This document shows, in pieces, positions 47,384 through 56,486 of a stretch of 64,000 nt of DNA (the first letter of the stretch is position 1; the number at the start of each line of letters is the position of its first letter). A program made the translations under genes and the position numbers. The notes beneath the pieces were generated by a model. That model did no database searches. It saw only the letters and a program-made list of their open reading frames with translations, and was not told where the DNA came from. This DNA is from an uncultured Clostridia bacterium (GTDB lineage: Bacteria > Bacillota > Clostridia > Oscillospirales > Ruminococcaceae): assembly GCA_946498095.1 (NCBI GenBank), contig CAMMMX010000011.1, forward strand, positions 1-64,000, written 5' to 3'.

Positions 47384-49582
47384 ATGCAATATGATGATAA
47401 CAGCTATGCATTTTTGGTGAATCCGTTTGCCGGGACAGACGGCACTGGTAGCACTTATCCTGGAGCTCAGGCCCCGTTTGGAATGATTCAGGTTAGTCCG
47501 GATAATGATTTAGGCGTTAGTGGCTACCGAGCATATTGTCATAAAATAGACAGCTTCGGGCTGACCCATGTACAGGGGGTTGGGTGTGATAACAGCATGG
47601 ACGTTCCTTTTATGCCAGTGTCTGGACGGGAGATCGTCTCGCCGGTTGGCGACCGCAGACGTTATTCAGCAACACGTAGGAATACAAAGGGATGGGCAGG
47701 CTATTTTGAAACGGAATTGCCCTCATGTCATGTACGTCTTAGACAGACTGCCGACGTACATACCGCGATGTGCGAAATCAGCTACGAAAATTCCAATGAT
47801 GCGTGGATGGTTATCAATCCATCGGGTAGCCGTAACGGTGTCGATGACGCATCATTTTGTATCGACTACACGAAGCAACTCGTCACAGGTTATGCTGTTT
47901 CTGGAGGCTTCGCCAACAATCCCCATCGATATAAGTTGTATTACGCTTACAGTTTCGATACAGCCTTTGACAGCCATCTACTTTACCATGGACAGGAGCC
48001 TTCTCAAGACCTTCAGGCACAAGGGAAAGAGATAGGCGCAGTCATCCGTTTTCATACAGAGGGAGGGGCACCGTGTTGTGTAAGGATGAAGGTGTCTATC
48101 TCCTACGTATCGGTAGAAAACGCATTGTTGAACATGCGTACGGAAATGCCGCACTTCGATTTTGAACGTGCGCGAGTTCAGGTACAAGCAGACTGGGAAA
48201 AGATTTTGCATTCTATAGATGTAAGCGGCTCTACGTATGCTTATCGTCGTGTATTCTATACATCGCTGTATCGACTCTGTCAATGCCCGGTTATATATAA
48301 CGATGTGAACGGGGAATACATGGGCTGCGACGACGTTGTACATACCGTACGTCCGGGGCACAATATCTACGTTCATTTTTCGCTGTGGGATACCTACCGT
48401 AGTCAGGCAGCGGCGCTCGCATTGCTGTTTCCAGATGTTAGCTCCGACATGGTGGAATCCATGTTGGCCAACGCACGAGAGGAGCCGGAGGACTGCAGCG
48501 GCCTACCGATTTGGAGTTTCGCGCACGATGACACAGGGATTATGTGCGGATACCCGGCCGATCCTTATATTGCGACGGCGTATGCCTTTGGTGCACGGAA
48601 TTTTGAAGTGTCCTATGCGCATAAAAAAATGCTGCAAACTGCCGAATTTCTGATGAAATCCGGTCCTACCGGCGGCGCTTGGTGGTGCCTTGACGAATAT
48701 AAAAAATACGGCTATGTGCCCTTTGACGTGGATACCGCGGCTTGTTCCCGTACGTTGGAATACTGTGTAGCGGATTTTAGCGTCGCGCAACTGTGCAAAG
48801 CGCTTGGAGACGATGATAATTACCGCAAGTATCTGGCACGCTCTCAAAGTTGGAAGCATATTTTTGATAGTGAAACACGCTATATTCGCCCACGCATGGT
48901 GGACGGTTCTTTCATGTCTCCCTTCGATCCAGCACAGGAAGCAGGTTTTATGGAAGGCAATGCTGCACAATATACCTGGATGGTTCCGCATAATATATCA
49001 GGATTGGTAGAGTGTCTAGGTGGGCGCGAAGAAGCGGTACGGCGCCTTGACATGCTGTGCGAGACAATGCTAGGAATAGGAGGATGGTGGACACAGGTGC
49101 CTTACTGCTGGGTAGGCAATGAGCCTTGTATGGCGGACGTCTGGGAATACAACTGGATGGGTGCGCCCTATCGTACGCAGGATGCTGTGCGTACTGCAAT
49201 TGGTTTGTGGGACGATACTTTTCAGGGAATGCCGGGAAACGACGATTCCGGCACGATGAGTGCGTGGTTTATTTTTGCGGCGCTGGGTCTGTACCCAATG
49301 ATTCCAGGTGTTGCTGGCTTTACTGTTTCCGCACCGCTGTTTGATAGAGCAGTTATCCACCTACACGGTGGGGATGTGCTTATTACAGCGGAAAATGCGT
49401 CGTATGACAATCGCTATATTGAGAAAATGTATATCGGGGGAGCAGAGTCACAAGCGCTATGGATCCCGTTTGACTCGTTGCAAAACGGGGCGGCATTGCA
49501 TTTTATACTTAGTGGGGAACCAAACTTAACCCGTGCGACGAGTACGGATAATGCGCCACCGTCCTTTGACAGTGATATATAA
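47384..49582 (+). CDS. GH92 alpha-mannosidase
   Basis: 732 residues, calcium-dependent exo-alpha-mannosidase family. N-terminal beta-sandwich: FLVNPFAGTDGTGSTYPGAQ and APFGMIQVSPDND; catalytic (alpha/alpha)6 barrel with FSLWDTYRSQAAALALLFPD, CGYPADPYIATAYA, EGNAAQYTWMVPHNISGL and the hallmark PGNDDSGTMSAWFIFAALG, LYPMIPG. No signal peptide, so substrate would be short mannosides imported into the cell. I prefer ATG 47384 (GGAGGAAAG 4-5 bases before) to ATG 47369. Ends in a strong terminator. Confidence 0.93.
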   Translation: MQYDDNSYAFLVNPFAGTDGTGSTYPGAQAPFGMIQVSPDNDLGVSGYRAYCHKIDSFGLTHVQGVGCDNSMDVPFMPVSGREIVSPVGDRRRYSATRRNTKGWAGYFETELPSCHVRLRQTADVHTAMCEISYENSNDAWMVINPSGSRNGVDDASFCIDYTKQLVTGYAVSGGFANNPHRYKLYYAYSFDTAFDSHLLYHGQEPSQDLQAQGKEIGAVIRFHTEGGAPCCVRMKVSISYVSVENALLNMRTEMPHFDFERARVQVQADWEKILHSIDVSGSTYAYRRVFYTSLYRLCQCPVIYNDVNGEYMGCDDVVHTVRPGHNIYVHFSLWDTYRSQAAALALLFPDVSSDMVESMLANAREEPEDCSGLPIWSFAHDDTGIMCGYPADPYIATAYAFGARNFEVSYAHKKMLQTAEFLMKSGPTGGAWWCLDEYKKYGYVPFDVDTAACSRTLEYCVADFSVAQLCKALGDDDNYRKYLARSQSWKHIFDSETRYIRPRMVDGSFMSPFDPAQEAGFMEGNAAQYTWMVPHNISGLVECLGGREEAVRRLDMLCETMLGIGGWWTQVPYCWVGNEPCMADVWEYNWMGAPYRTQDAVRTAIGLWDDTFQGMPGNDDSGTMSAWFIFAALGLYPMIPGVAGFTVSAPLFDRAVIHLHGGDVLITAENASYDNRYIEKMYIGGAESQALWIPFDSLQNGAALHFILSGEPNLTRATSTDNAPPSFDSDI

Positions 49583-49585
49583 TGC

Positions 49586-49620
49586 GAAATCCCGGGCAAG
49601 TGCTCCTTGCCCGGGATTTC
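49586..49620 (+). terminator. Terminator of the GH92 transcript
   Basis: GAAATCCCGGGCAAG (49586-49600) and CTTGCCCGGGATTTC (49606-49620) form a perfect 15-bp stem with loop TGCTC, just after the stop codon. Confidence 0.92.
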
Positions 49621-50110
49621 TTAATGTATCACCACATATTTGACATTTCGTCCGGAGATAGCAACAAAGCCCTGGAAAGACTAGTTATAGAAAGAGGTCA
49701 AGAAAAATTGGAAAGAAACTCAGAAAGTACAGCAGCAAGGTCATCCATGTTGGGTATGGATTTCTGATAAGGAATATGAAGTAACAACACCTAAGTAATG
49801 TGTAAAGCATGAGTAGCTCACAAAGCGTTAAAATAGGCGTGGTTACAAAGGTAGTTACCTGCATTCCTGGAGATACGAACTTGGAATCTAGAGGATTGAA
49901 GATGCGGCATGAGAAGCTCATAGCCGACAGAGGATAGATGATATTTTCCGCAATCTTTCAGAGGGTGGCAGTAGTCGGACAAAATAGGATCACAAGGGCT
50001 TGCAGTTACCATAGCCAGCTGAAAGCAAAAAGTCACACTATAACGTGACGCAAGTTCGTCATGACCATTGTACATTCTTGTTTCATGATAGGTGAGGACG
50101 GCGCTTAGGT
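49621..50110. other. Non-coding gap between convergent genes
   Basis: About 490 bases between the GH92 terminator and the end of the amidohydrolase gene. Several short open frames exist on both strands, none with a ribosome-binding site or familiar sequence. It could be decayed coding sequence, but I cannot show what it was. Confidence 0.4.
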
Positions 50111-51349
50111 TCATGAAAAAAGCGCTTTCGGATTGTCATACAGATAAGCTTTGGCAATTCTTTTCGCTCGTGGCAAATCCATCAGTCCGTCTTCAATTTT
50201 TTGAGCTAAGGCCTTCGAAATGTTTTTCCTAGCCAAATACTGATGGCCATAAACGCCGTCTACGAAACAGTAATCGCCGCCGAATCCCATGATTTTATTT
50301 TCGGGAATCGTTTCTATCCATTCGCTTAGCATCTCAACCGCGGCGGGGGGACTGACAATATGCGCCCATGCCATATCGATATATACATTAGGAAACATTT
50401 TAGCCAACGAGGCAATCACATGATGGAACGGATATCCCATATGGAACAAGTCAAATTTTACATTTGGATATTCGATAAAAAGATTATTGAGCCTTAACGG
50501 ATTGCTGTTTTCTAATATATGCTGATTTCCTTCTAAAAGGCCGGTATGAAATTGGATGACCATTTCCCGGCGTTCCGCTAATGCAAGGAAGTGATGCAGA
50601 ATATGATCTTGCAGGATGCGCCTGTTTGTGTCAGAACAATTTTTTCTGTCAAAAATTTGTATAAAAGCTTCTTCGGCGGCCGATTTGCTCACTTTTGAAA
50701 AGGACAGAGAACGGTTATACGCAATCCCACATTTTAAGCCGATAATTCCAGCTTGGATTTTTTTGTCCAGATAAGCTTCGCATGCGTTATCAAAATCTTG
50801 CAAAGAATGAATCATAATTCCCTGTTCCTGACCAAATTGAATCAAGTCCTGTGGATCCTGCATGTTCATAATATAATCAAATCTGTCTACAAAACGGAAT
50901 AGAGGGTTGACAGCAAACGCCATATCATTTATGCTGACTTCAATTTTACAGTGTTCTTTTAATACTTGCTTATAATGGCCTGGCTGATTAGCCAACGCAA
51001 ACTGTTTGGACAGGTCTTCTATCGTATTGCCATCTATACGTTCCGCACCATAAAGTTTTCGAACCGCAATATCCAGAGACTGCCCATACCCAGTCATTCG
51101 AGCCGCTTCCCAATAGGGTTCTATGATTTTCCAGCGGTCCAACACAGGGATACGAGTATCCAACACCTGTTGTAACCTTTGCTCTCCCAACCCTGCGGAT
51201 AAGACATCCACCCTAAAATAGTGATATAAATACATCGAAAGTAGATCAGGGGAAGATGAAATTTGATTTTCCTCACAAAGATGTTCATGAGTATCGATGA
51301 TTGTCAAGTTATTCACATAGTCAAAAACCTTTTCAAATGTTTGATTCAT
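50111..51349 (-). CDS. Metal-dependent amidohydrolase (PF04909-like)
   Basis: 412 residues with the amidohydrolase TIM-barrel pattern. IIDTHEHLCEE carries the H21-x-H23 metal pair, MVIQFHTGLLEGN a barrel His, FDLFHMGYPFHHV another, and IMGFGGDYCFVDG the final catalytic Asp. The C-terminal DLPRAKRIAKAYLYDNPKALF is typical of amidohydrolase-2 proteins. The overall layout also recalls uronate isomerases (UxaC superfamily), which would fit the sugar-degrading neighbours, but I cannot decide between hydrolase and isomerase. Transcribed away from the GH92 gene. SD AAGAGGAGATGACACT. Confidence 0.85.
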   Translation of the reverse strand: MNQTFEKVFDYVNNLTIIDTHEHLCEENQISSSPDLLSMYLYHYFRVDVLSAGLGEQRLQQVLDTRIPVLDRWKIIEPYWEAARMTGYGQSLDIAVRKLYGAERIDGNTIEDLSKQFALANQPGHYKQVLKEHCKIEVSINDMAFAVNPLFRFVDRFDYIMNMQDPQDLIQFGQEQGIMIHSLQDFDNACEAYLDKKIQAGIIGLKCGIAYNRSLSFSKVSKSAAEEAFIQIFDRKNCSDTNRRILQDHILHHFLALAERREMVIQFHTGLLEGNQHILENSNPLRLNNLFIEYPNVKFDLFHMGYPFHHVIASLAKMFPNVYIDMAWAHIVSPPAAVEMLSEWIETIPENKIMGFGGDYCFVDGVYGHQYLARKNISKALAQKIEDGLMDLPRAKRIAKAYLYDNPKALFS

Positions 51350-51520
51350 AGTGTCATCTCCTCTTAAAATGAACCCAAAACCTCATAAAATGGGAGGCAG
51401 GGAGTCTTCCGCAATAGAACGTTTTTAGCAGAATGTGTTGGTGCCTATTCAGGGTTACTAAACCACACCCATGATCCAATTTTATTGTCAATTTTTTGAA
51501 ATATCCGAGATACCTGCTTC

Positions 51521-53386
51521 TTACGTAACGGACAAAAGCGGCATTTCCGTCATGCGCAACTGCGTGCAGCCGTAGGGGATCAGGCGTATTGTTCGCGGCG
51601 CGGAACGTGGGATACGTCCAGCTGGTACCGCCGTACAGACACCATACTCCATAGGCCAGTCGATTTCAGTCACCTGCGCTGTCAGCGAAACCGGCGCGTC
51701 GGGACCGAAAGGAAAGTCCTGCAGTGGATGTTCTTCATATTGGAGCGCATCGGATACATAGGCGTAGTTCCAAGCGCTGCGGGGAAATATCTCGTAATCA
51801 CAATAAGGAAATTTACGTTCCACGCCGTCCCTTACGTATTCATGCATGACCGTTTCGCCATCAATGGGTAATGCGTACACAAGTACGCCGCGACGCACAC
51901 AAACCAGGTCGTTGGGGCGGGGGAGAAAGCAGGGCGAGCAGGAAAGCTGGACCTCTGCCGTCTGCTCCCCCTCCCAGACACGGCTGACGGTAAAGAAAGC
52001 GCCTGGACATGCGCGGACACCGTCTACCTGAGCACTGTCGGCAAAACCGGGAATACGGATATCAAGATCGAAGGCGACAGGGGAGGAGGCGAATACACGG
52101 AAAGTCAGCGTATCGCGGAAAGGGTAGAGGGTGTCGAGCGTTACAGTAACCTCCGCGCGGCCCACACGAGTTTGCAGTTTGCTTGGTACAAGCACGGTCG
52201 AGGCAATGCCACGAGACGTCTGCATAAAGGCGGATAGGGCGAGCTTGGGCCAACCCTGATGAAAATTGGCCGTACAGCAGCCAAAATGGGGCTCCAATCC
52301 AAACAAGTTGGCGTCAGCACCATTGGTACGGAAAATGATATGCTCCTGTGGAAGGATGCTGCATTGTACCTGATTAGTTTGCTGATCGTACTGGTGCGTC
52401 CACATATCGGCACTAAGGGCAGCGGGAAAGGCGTTGAAGGCGACGCTTTCCAGAATATCTCCCCAAAAGGCGTCCCCGGTCAGGGAAAGAAGCTGCTCAT
52501 AGGAGAACATTGCTTCGACCACGGAACATAGCTCGCTGCCCTGGATAGCGCTGTTACCGGACAGGCATTCGTCACCGGTGAAATGCCCTGTCGGCATACC
52601 GTGAAAATGCTGCAAAAGCCACAGCTGACGTTTGGCAAAGACGTTTGCGTCGGTGTTTCCTTCTTCCATCCGATCGGCGAGGGGGATGGCTTTCAGCGCC
52701 ATCGCGTGGTTGACCACGTGGGTCATGAAATTCCATCTTCCCTTTTCCTGAGGCTGGTCCAGGCGGAAATGTTCAAATAGCTTACGGTAGTCCATCCCCT
52801 GCACTTGTAGTTTCTCCGCAAGCTCTATGAGCCATTGCTCCTGCGTACGGTCATACAGCCAGAAAATCGGAACAAGCGCTTCAAACCAACGGGCGCTGCC
52901 CCAGTCAAATAACGTCTTGCGTTCCAGCTGCCGGCTAAGGTTTTTTAAAGCTCGGGATAAAGCGTTCTGTGCGCGTCGGCCTTTTTCGGCGTTACCAGTG
53001 CAGTCACAGTAAAGGGCCAGCACCTTGCAGATAAGGAAGACCACCCAAACGTCGTAATTCCAGCGGTCCTGTTCGGCGCAAGGACAAATCCATCCATCGT
53101 CGCATTGTGCCTCCAGGATTCTGTCGACGTAACGTTCCGCACGAACTTTAAGTTCATCATCATCGAGAAGGTAGGCGAGCGGGATAAAGCCGTCAAGCCA
53201 GTACGGAAAGCGTTCCCAGCCATCACGGTTTCCGCCGATCCAACGGCTGTCACGCACATCAGGCCAGATTTCGTCTAAATGGCCGCTGAGCCCGGCCGCC
53301 TGAATTTGCAGCTGACGCCGTAACCATCCCGATGGTTTTAGTTCTTTCGCTGTATAAGGGGTAAGCTTCAAATCCTTCAATGGCAT
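51521..53386 (-). CDS. GH127 beta-L-arabinofuranosidase-like enzyme
   Basis: 621 residues. (alpha/alpha)6 barrel of GH127 (DUF1680) followed by beta domains. GSELCSVVEAMF gives Glu285-x-Cys287 and FGCCTANFHQGWPK gives Cys370-Cys371; these match the zinc ligands and the catalytic cysteine known from HypBA1 (E338, C340, C417, C418). Upstream motifs are SRWIGGNRDGWERFPYWLDG and EAQCDDGWICPCAEQD. No signal peptide. Start at 53386 behind AAGGAAAGGACG; longer in-frame sequence lacks similarity. Likely releases terminal beta-L-arabinofuranose, although GH127 specificity is wider than that. Confidence 0.9.
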   Translation of the reverse strand: MPLKDLKLTPYTAKELKPSGWLRRQLQIQAAGLSGHLDEIWPDVRDSRWIGGNRDGWERFPYWLDGFIPLAYLLDDDELKVRAERYVDRILEAQCDDGWICPCAEQDRWNYDVWVVFLICKVLALYCDCTGNAEKGRRAQNALSRALKNLSRQLERKTLFDWGSARWFEALVPIFWLYDRTQEQWLIELAEKLQVQGMDYRKLFEHFRLDQPQEKGRWNFMTHVVNHAMALKAIPLADRMEEGNTDANVFAKRQLWLLQHFHGMPTGHFTGDECLSGNSAIQGSELCSVVEAMFSYEQLLSLTGDAFWGDILESVAFNAFPAALSADMWTHQYDQQTNQVQCSILPQEHIIFRTNGADANLFGLEPHFGCCTANFHQGWPKLALSAFMQTSRGIASTVLVPSKLQTRVGRAEVTVTLDTLYPFRDTLTFRVFASSPVAFDLDIRIPGFADSAQVDGVRACPGAFFTVSRVWEGEQTAEVQLSCSPCFLPRPNDLVCVRRGVLVYALPIDGETVMHEYVRDGVERKFPYCDYEIFPRSAWNYAYVSDALQYEEHPLQDFPFGPDAPVSLTAQVTEIDWPMEYGVCTAVPAGRIPRSAPRTIRLIPYGCTQLRMTEMPLLSVT

Positions 53387-53554
53387 TTGACGTCGTCCTT
53401 TCCTTATGTTTCCGTATCTCATCGTGCAGCGACGCAGCTGGAGACTATGGTACGGGTAAGCAACAAAATACTTCGAGTATATCATAGCAAATTCCAGTGA
53501 AAATAAAAAGTGGCGCGGATGAAATTTTCTCCTTTATTTTTTTGCATTGCCCTC

Positions 53555-53583
53555 TTGCATTTTTTGAATGGTTGTGCTATAAT
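53555..53583 (+). promoter_or_regulatory. tRNA-Ser promoter
   Basis: -35 TTGCAT (53555-53560), 17-base spacer, -10 TATAAT (53578-53583), 40 bases upstream of the tRNA. Confidence 0.75.
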
Positions 53584-53623
53584 AATCAAGCGGTTATTTC
53601 TAAGGACAAGTGAATAGAAAAAA

Positions 53624-53715
53624 GGAGAAGTCGCGTAGTTGGTCTAGCGCGCACGATTGGAAATCGTGTAACCGTCAAAAGCGGTTCGAGGGTTCAAATC
53701 CCTCCTTCTCCGCCA
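53624..53715 (+). tRNA. tRNA-Ser (anticodon GGA)
   Basis: 92 bases including encoded CCA. The acceptor stem GGAGAAG pairs with CTTCTCC; the anticodon stem CACGA/TCGTG holds loop TTGGAAA with anticodon GGA (UCC/UCU codons). A long variable arm, AACCG-TCAAAAG-CGGTT, is typical of class II tRNA-Ser. The T-arm is GAGGG-TTCAAAT-CCCTC. The 3' half lies next to the conjugative element and is a likely attachment site, but the other border is outside the window. Confidence 0.96.
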
Positions 53716-53748
53716 TAATAGGAACATAAAAAAGATATGTTCCGCATA
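53716..53748. other. Probable left border of the conjugative element
   Basis: Immediately 3' of the tRNA-Ser the content changes from host genes to conjugation genes. GGAACATA...TATGTTCC (about 53721-53742) is an 8-bp inverted repeat beside the tRNA end. The 3' end of a tRNA is a common integration point, yet no integrase or second att copy is visible here, so the exact border is inferred. Confidence 0.4.
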
Positions 53749-53773
53749 AACCCCGATTTTATCGGGGTTTTTT
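53749..53773 (+). terminator. tRNA-Ser terminator
   Basis: AACCCCGAT-TTT-ATCGGGGTT followed by a T-run, 34 bases after the tRNA. Confidence 0.92.
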
Positions 53774-53877
53774 GCTGCCCAAACGCCGGGATTTCAAGAT
53801 GCATATTCGCAGATATAAAACGGTTGTTTTTGCTTTGCGGATAGAATTGAACTCCCGTACAACAGAATAACTGCTTC

Positions 53878-53917
53878 AAACGGCAAACAAGTCACTAAAA
53901 ACTTGTCTGCCGTTTTT
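53878..53917 (+). terminator. Terminator-like hairpin at the element's left end
   Basis: AAACGGCAAACAAGT (53878-53892) and ACTTGTCTGCCGTTT (53901-53915) pair with one mismatch and are followed by T residues. It is the first of two hairpins in tandem ahead of the element's first gene. Confidence 0.75.
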
Positions 53918-53927
53918 GCGTTTAACT

Positions 53928-53968
53928 GCCCGAAGTTTTGCAAAAGACTTCGGGCTTTTTTCATTTCA
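53928..53968 (+). terminator. Terminator directly ahead of the first element gene
   Basis: GCCCGAAGT (53928-53936) pairs with ACTTCGGGC (53947-53955), followed by TTTTTT and then CATTTCA. The ribosome-binding site AAAGGAG comes only a few bases later, so this sits in the leader of the gene at 53987 and may be an attenuator. The same order, terminator-CATTTCA-SD, occurs before the gene at 57274. Confidence 0.8.
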
Positions 53969-53986
53969 CGAAAAGGAGCTGATAAA

Positions 53987-54679
53987 ATGTACTTTACCAA
54001 TACCCCCGCCCTCAACAGTATGGAGGCGATCATGAAAAAACTGCCCTACGGCACACAGAAAGGCGGAGGTCGGTTTCGCAGATTGTATCAATACACCAAG
54101 AAAGACTGCGATTGCAGACTTTGTCTCTATTACAGAAAAAAGAATGGATGCGCCTTGGCGCTCTGTCCTGTGTTGGATATCCGGCTTGGATGCGGCGCAG
54201 CTACTATTGGCGATGCGGTAAAAGCTGTTTTCAAAGATGCCCAAAATACAGCATTCCAAAAACGCCTGTCACAAATATACCACCGAAAGGATGATGCAGA
54301 AATGATATTCCAAAATAACAGGCACAAGCAGATTTTTGAAGCCGAGCGATTATCTATGCGAAAGCCCGGTAAAAAGACTCTCGCTGTTTTGTATCTGCTG
54401 ACTGCCGACCATACTCTGTGGATAAAAACAAAACACCTATTCACTCCAAACGGAAAAGTGGATTTAAAAAGCGTCCGTCTCGGAAATGTTTCCACAGACA
54501 GCTATGCCCTATGGAAAGCAGTGAAGGAACTGCAAACCGGCGAGAAACAAATATCGCTGTGCGAACTGGCGGACAACGGTATTATCTCCGACAATGCCTT
54601 CCGTCTGATCGTGCAGGCGGTAACCATCGCCCGCTATGGCACTGCAATCTTAAATAATACGGAGGTACGATATGATTAA
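53987..54679 (+). CDS. Cysteine-rich element protein (Cys_rich_VLP-like)
   Basis: 230 residues. The N-terminal third holds a cysteine cluster, KDCDCRLCLYYRKKNGC and ALCPVLDIRLGCG, resembling the Cys-rich VLP domain found on Firmicutes mobile elements. The rest (TLWIKTKHLF to AVTIARYGTAIL) is an unnamed region; I do not know its role. The cysteines could bind zinc. Start at 53987 after AAAGGAGCTGATAAA; an earlier in-frame ATG would lie inside the hairpins. First gene of the element operon, overlapping the next gene by 8 bases. Confidence 0.75.
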   Translation: MYFTNTPALNSMEAIMKKLPYGTQKGGGRFRRLYQYTKKDCDCRLCLYYRKKNGCALALCPVLDIRLGCGAATIGDAVKAVFKDAQNTAFQKRLSQIYHRKDDAEMIFQNNRHKQIFEAERLSMRKPGKKTLAVLYLLTADHTLWIKTKHLFTPNGKVDLKSVRLGNVSTDSYALWKAVKELQTGEKQISLCELADNGIISDNAFRLIVQAVTIARYGTAILNNTEVRYD

Positions 54680-55535
54680 CGCACTGATTCAAAACGGAGA
54701 TCAAACAGCCGTGCTGAACCTTCCCTCTAACCCCTTCTCCCTGCTGTATGATCTGTCGCAGATCGGTATCCGCAGCCGACTACGGGACATTCCCATTAAC
54801 GACGATGAGGACAGCACCATTCAGGTAAAGCTCTTTGCCAATTCGGATATCGGCAGCAGCTTGGCAGTGCTGTTCAAACCGTCTCATTCATTGGAAGACG
54901 CCAACCTGTGCGCCCACATGGTGGAAAACGCCAGACCGGAAATTTTGGAAGAACTGGAACAGCATATCATCCACGGTCAGTATTTCTCTCCGCAGGCAGT
55001 TATGGAAGATATCAAAGCCATGACGGAGGAACTTATCAGCGTTACCGTTAATTATTACTGCCCTCTCCAAATTCACATGACAGATGAAGAATATGGGGAT
55101 TGGTACGAGGTTGACAACGGTTACGGCGTTGCCCATGAGGAGGCAATCCGTGAACTTGTAAAGCGCGAACAGGAGCGCGACCTTCATAATATGGCGGACT
55201 ATTTTGACGGCAGCGAATCCGCAAAATCCAAACTTGTCTGCGCTGTTTGGGATGTACAGGAAGTCGGCGGCGAGCTGTACGGCGTGATCCACACCGGCCT
55301 TCGCGAAGCCTTTTCACCGGCAGAAGAAAAAGAATGGATCGATGAGCTGATCGGTCAGGCGGCGGATGGGTTTGGAGAAGGTCTGGAACAGCGTGAAATC
55401 AAAACCGATGACGGAGATATTTATGTGTCTTTCTGGCACAGCGGCAATGATTACTTCATGGAAAACGAAATGGATTTCCAACAGAGAATGTCTGATAATC
55501 TCGGCTTCGAAGAACAGCAGATTGGAGGGATATGA
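54672..55535 (+). CDS. Conjugative-element protein of unknown function
   Basis: 287 residues, acidic, no membrane span or signal peptide. I recognise no catalytic motif. Residues ~1-120 look globular (LYDLSQIGIRSRLRDIP, FANSDIGSSLAVLFKPSHSL) and the C-terminal third is rich in Asp, Glu and Gly (YVSFWHSGNDYFMENEMDF). Position and size recall accessory proteins such as antirestriction factors in similar elements, but no ArdA signature is seen, so that is only a guess. GGAGGTACGAT precedes the start, and the frame overlaps the previous gene by 8 bases. Confidence 0.7.
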   Translation: MINALIQNGDQTAVLNLPSNPFSLLYDLSQIGIRSRLRDIPINDDEDSTIQVKLFANSDIGSSLAVLFKPSHSLEDANLCAHMVENARPEILEELEQHIIHGQYFSPQAVMEDIKAMTEELISVTVNYYCPLQIHMTDEEYGDWYEVDNGYGVAHEEAIRELVKREQERDLHNMADYFDGSESAKSKLVCAVWDVQEVGGELYGVIHTGLREAFSPAEEKEWIDELIGQAADGFGEGLEQREIKTDDGDIYVSFWHSGNDYFMENEMDFQQRMSDNLGFEEQQIGGI

Positions 55536-55538
55536 AAT

Positions 55539-56051
55539 ATGGCCTTACTCTTTTCTCAGGTAACTGTAACGGCAGGAAATGACGCAGTAAGTTTTCTCGT
55601 TGGAGGAATTCCGAGAGAATACGATGATTTGGAGGATTGGGATGAATTCGATGACTTTCTGAAATATATCGATGAAGAAACAGAAGTGTTGGTTTATGCC
55701 GATGCTTACCTCTATGGTGAGGGGGAAACAATTGATGCCTCCTATTCGGATAAGCTGTACCGCATTCTCGGAAAGAGAGGAAGAATCACGATCCCCTATG
55801 AAATCAGGCGGCGCGTCGGTTTTCAGTACAACGATGTGCTGTCCTTTACCGAGAAGGACGATCGTACCGTTGTGGTCAGGCGTGAAAAAATCTGCGACAA
55901 CTGCAAAGGAACACAGCCTGCAGTCAACAAACAGGCGGACGGCATCACGCTGCTGCAGTTTCTGGACGGTCTCTCCGCCGATGAACAGAGGGCTGCCCTC
56001 ATTTATCAGTTAAATGGGCGGAAAAGCAAGGCTGTGAAAAAACGACTATAG
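55539..56051 (+). CDS. AbrB/SpoVT-type DNA-binding protein
   Basis: 170 residues. A swapped-hairpin AbrB domain lies at about residues 76-115: KLYRILGKRGRITIPYEIRR, then VGFQYNDVLSFTEKDDRTVV. The first ~70 residues form a very acidic domain (DLEDWDEFDDFLKYIDEETE). CDNCKG after the DNA-binding part gives two cysteines. Such proteins are usually dimeric transition-state or addiction-type regulators; a role in switching the element's genes is likely but inferred. Three bases after the previous stop, SD GGAGGG. Confidence 0.85.
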   Translation: MALLFSQVTVTAGNDAVSFLVGGIPREYDDLEDWDEFDDFLKYIDEETEVLVYADAYLYGEGETIDASYSDKLYRILGKRGRITIPYEIRRRVGFQYNDVLSFTEKDDRTVVVRREKICDNCKGTQPAVNKQADGITLLQFLDGLSADEQRAALIYQLNGRKSKAVKKRL

Positions 56052-56069
56052 TGGAAAGGGATTTGCAGA

Positions 56070-56411
56070 ATGAAAGTAAAAGCACAAATTGACCGTTTTA
56101 TCGAAAAAGACAACCGCATCAAGGCATACGCCAGCGTAATCCTCGGCGGCGAGTATGTGATCAGGGATATCGCCGTGATGGACAGCAAAAACGGTTTGTT
56201 CGCAAGAATGCCGTACCGTTCCTACAAAGACCGAAACGGCAATATGCAGTATTCGGATGTGGCGTTTGCTCTGAATGAAACCTCCCGCAATGCTGTCAGC
56301 GATGCAGTTTTGGAAGCATATGAACTGCGGCTGCACATGGAGGAAGATGAGTCGCAGGATTTTGCAGATCAGGAGGAAGATGAAGCTCCGTTTTTTGAGC
56401 AGAGAATGTGA
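56070..56411 (+). CDS. SpoVG-like regulatory protein
   Basis: 113 residues. Residues ~1-85 match SpoVG: MKVKAQIDRFIEKDNRIKAY, ASVILGGEYVIRDIAVMDSK, NGLFARMPYRSYKDRNGN, VAFALNETSRNAVSDAVLEA. The C-terminal ~25 residues are almost all acidic. SpoVG of Bacillus and Staphylococcus binds DNA or RNA and tunes division and virulence genes; element-borne copies are common on clostridial conjugative elements. Together with the AbrB-like gene just upstream it makes a compact regulatory pair. SD GGAAAGGGA. Confidence 0.88.
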   Translation: MKVKAQIDRFIEKDNRIKAYASVILGGEYVIRDIAVMDSKNGLFARMPYRSYKDRNGNMQYSDVAFALNETSRNAVSDAVLEAYELRLHMEEDESQDFADQEEDEAPFFEQRM

Positions 56412-56486
56412 TTTTTTCAAAAAACAGCCGATTCTCGCTGGACTTTCAGGCTTTTTCCCGTATCCTTATAGGCAGAGGTGATCCGT

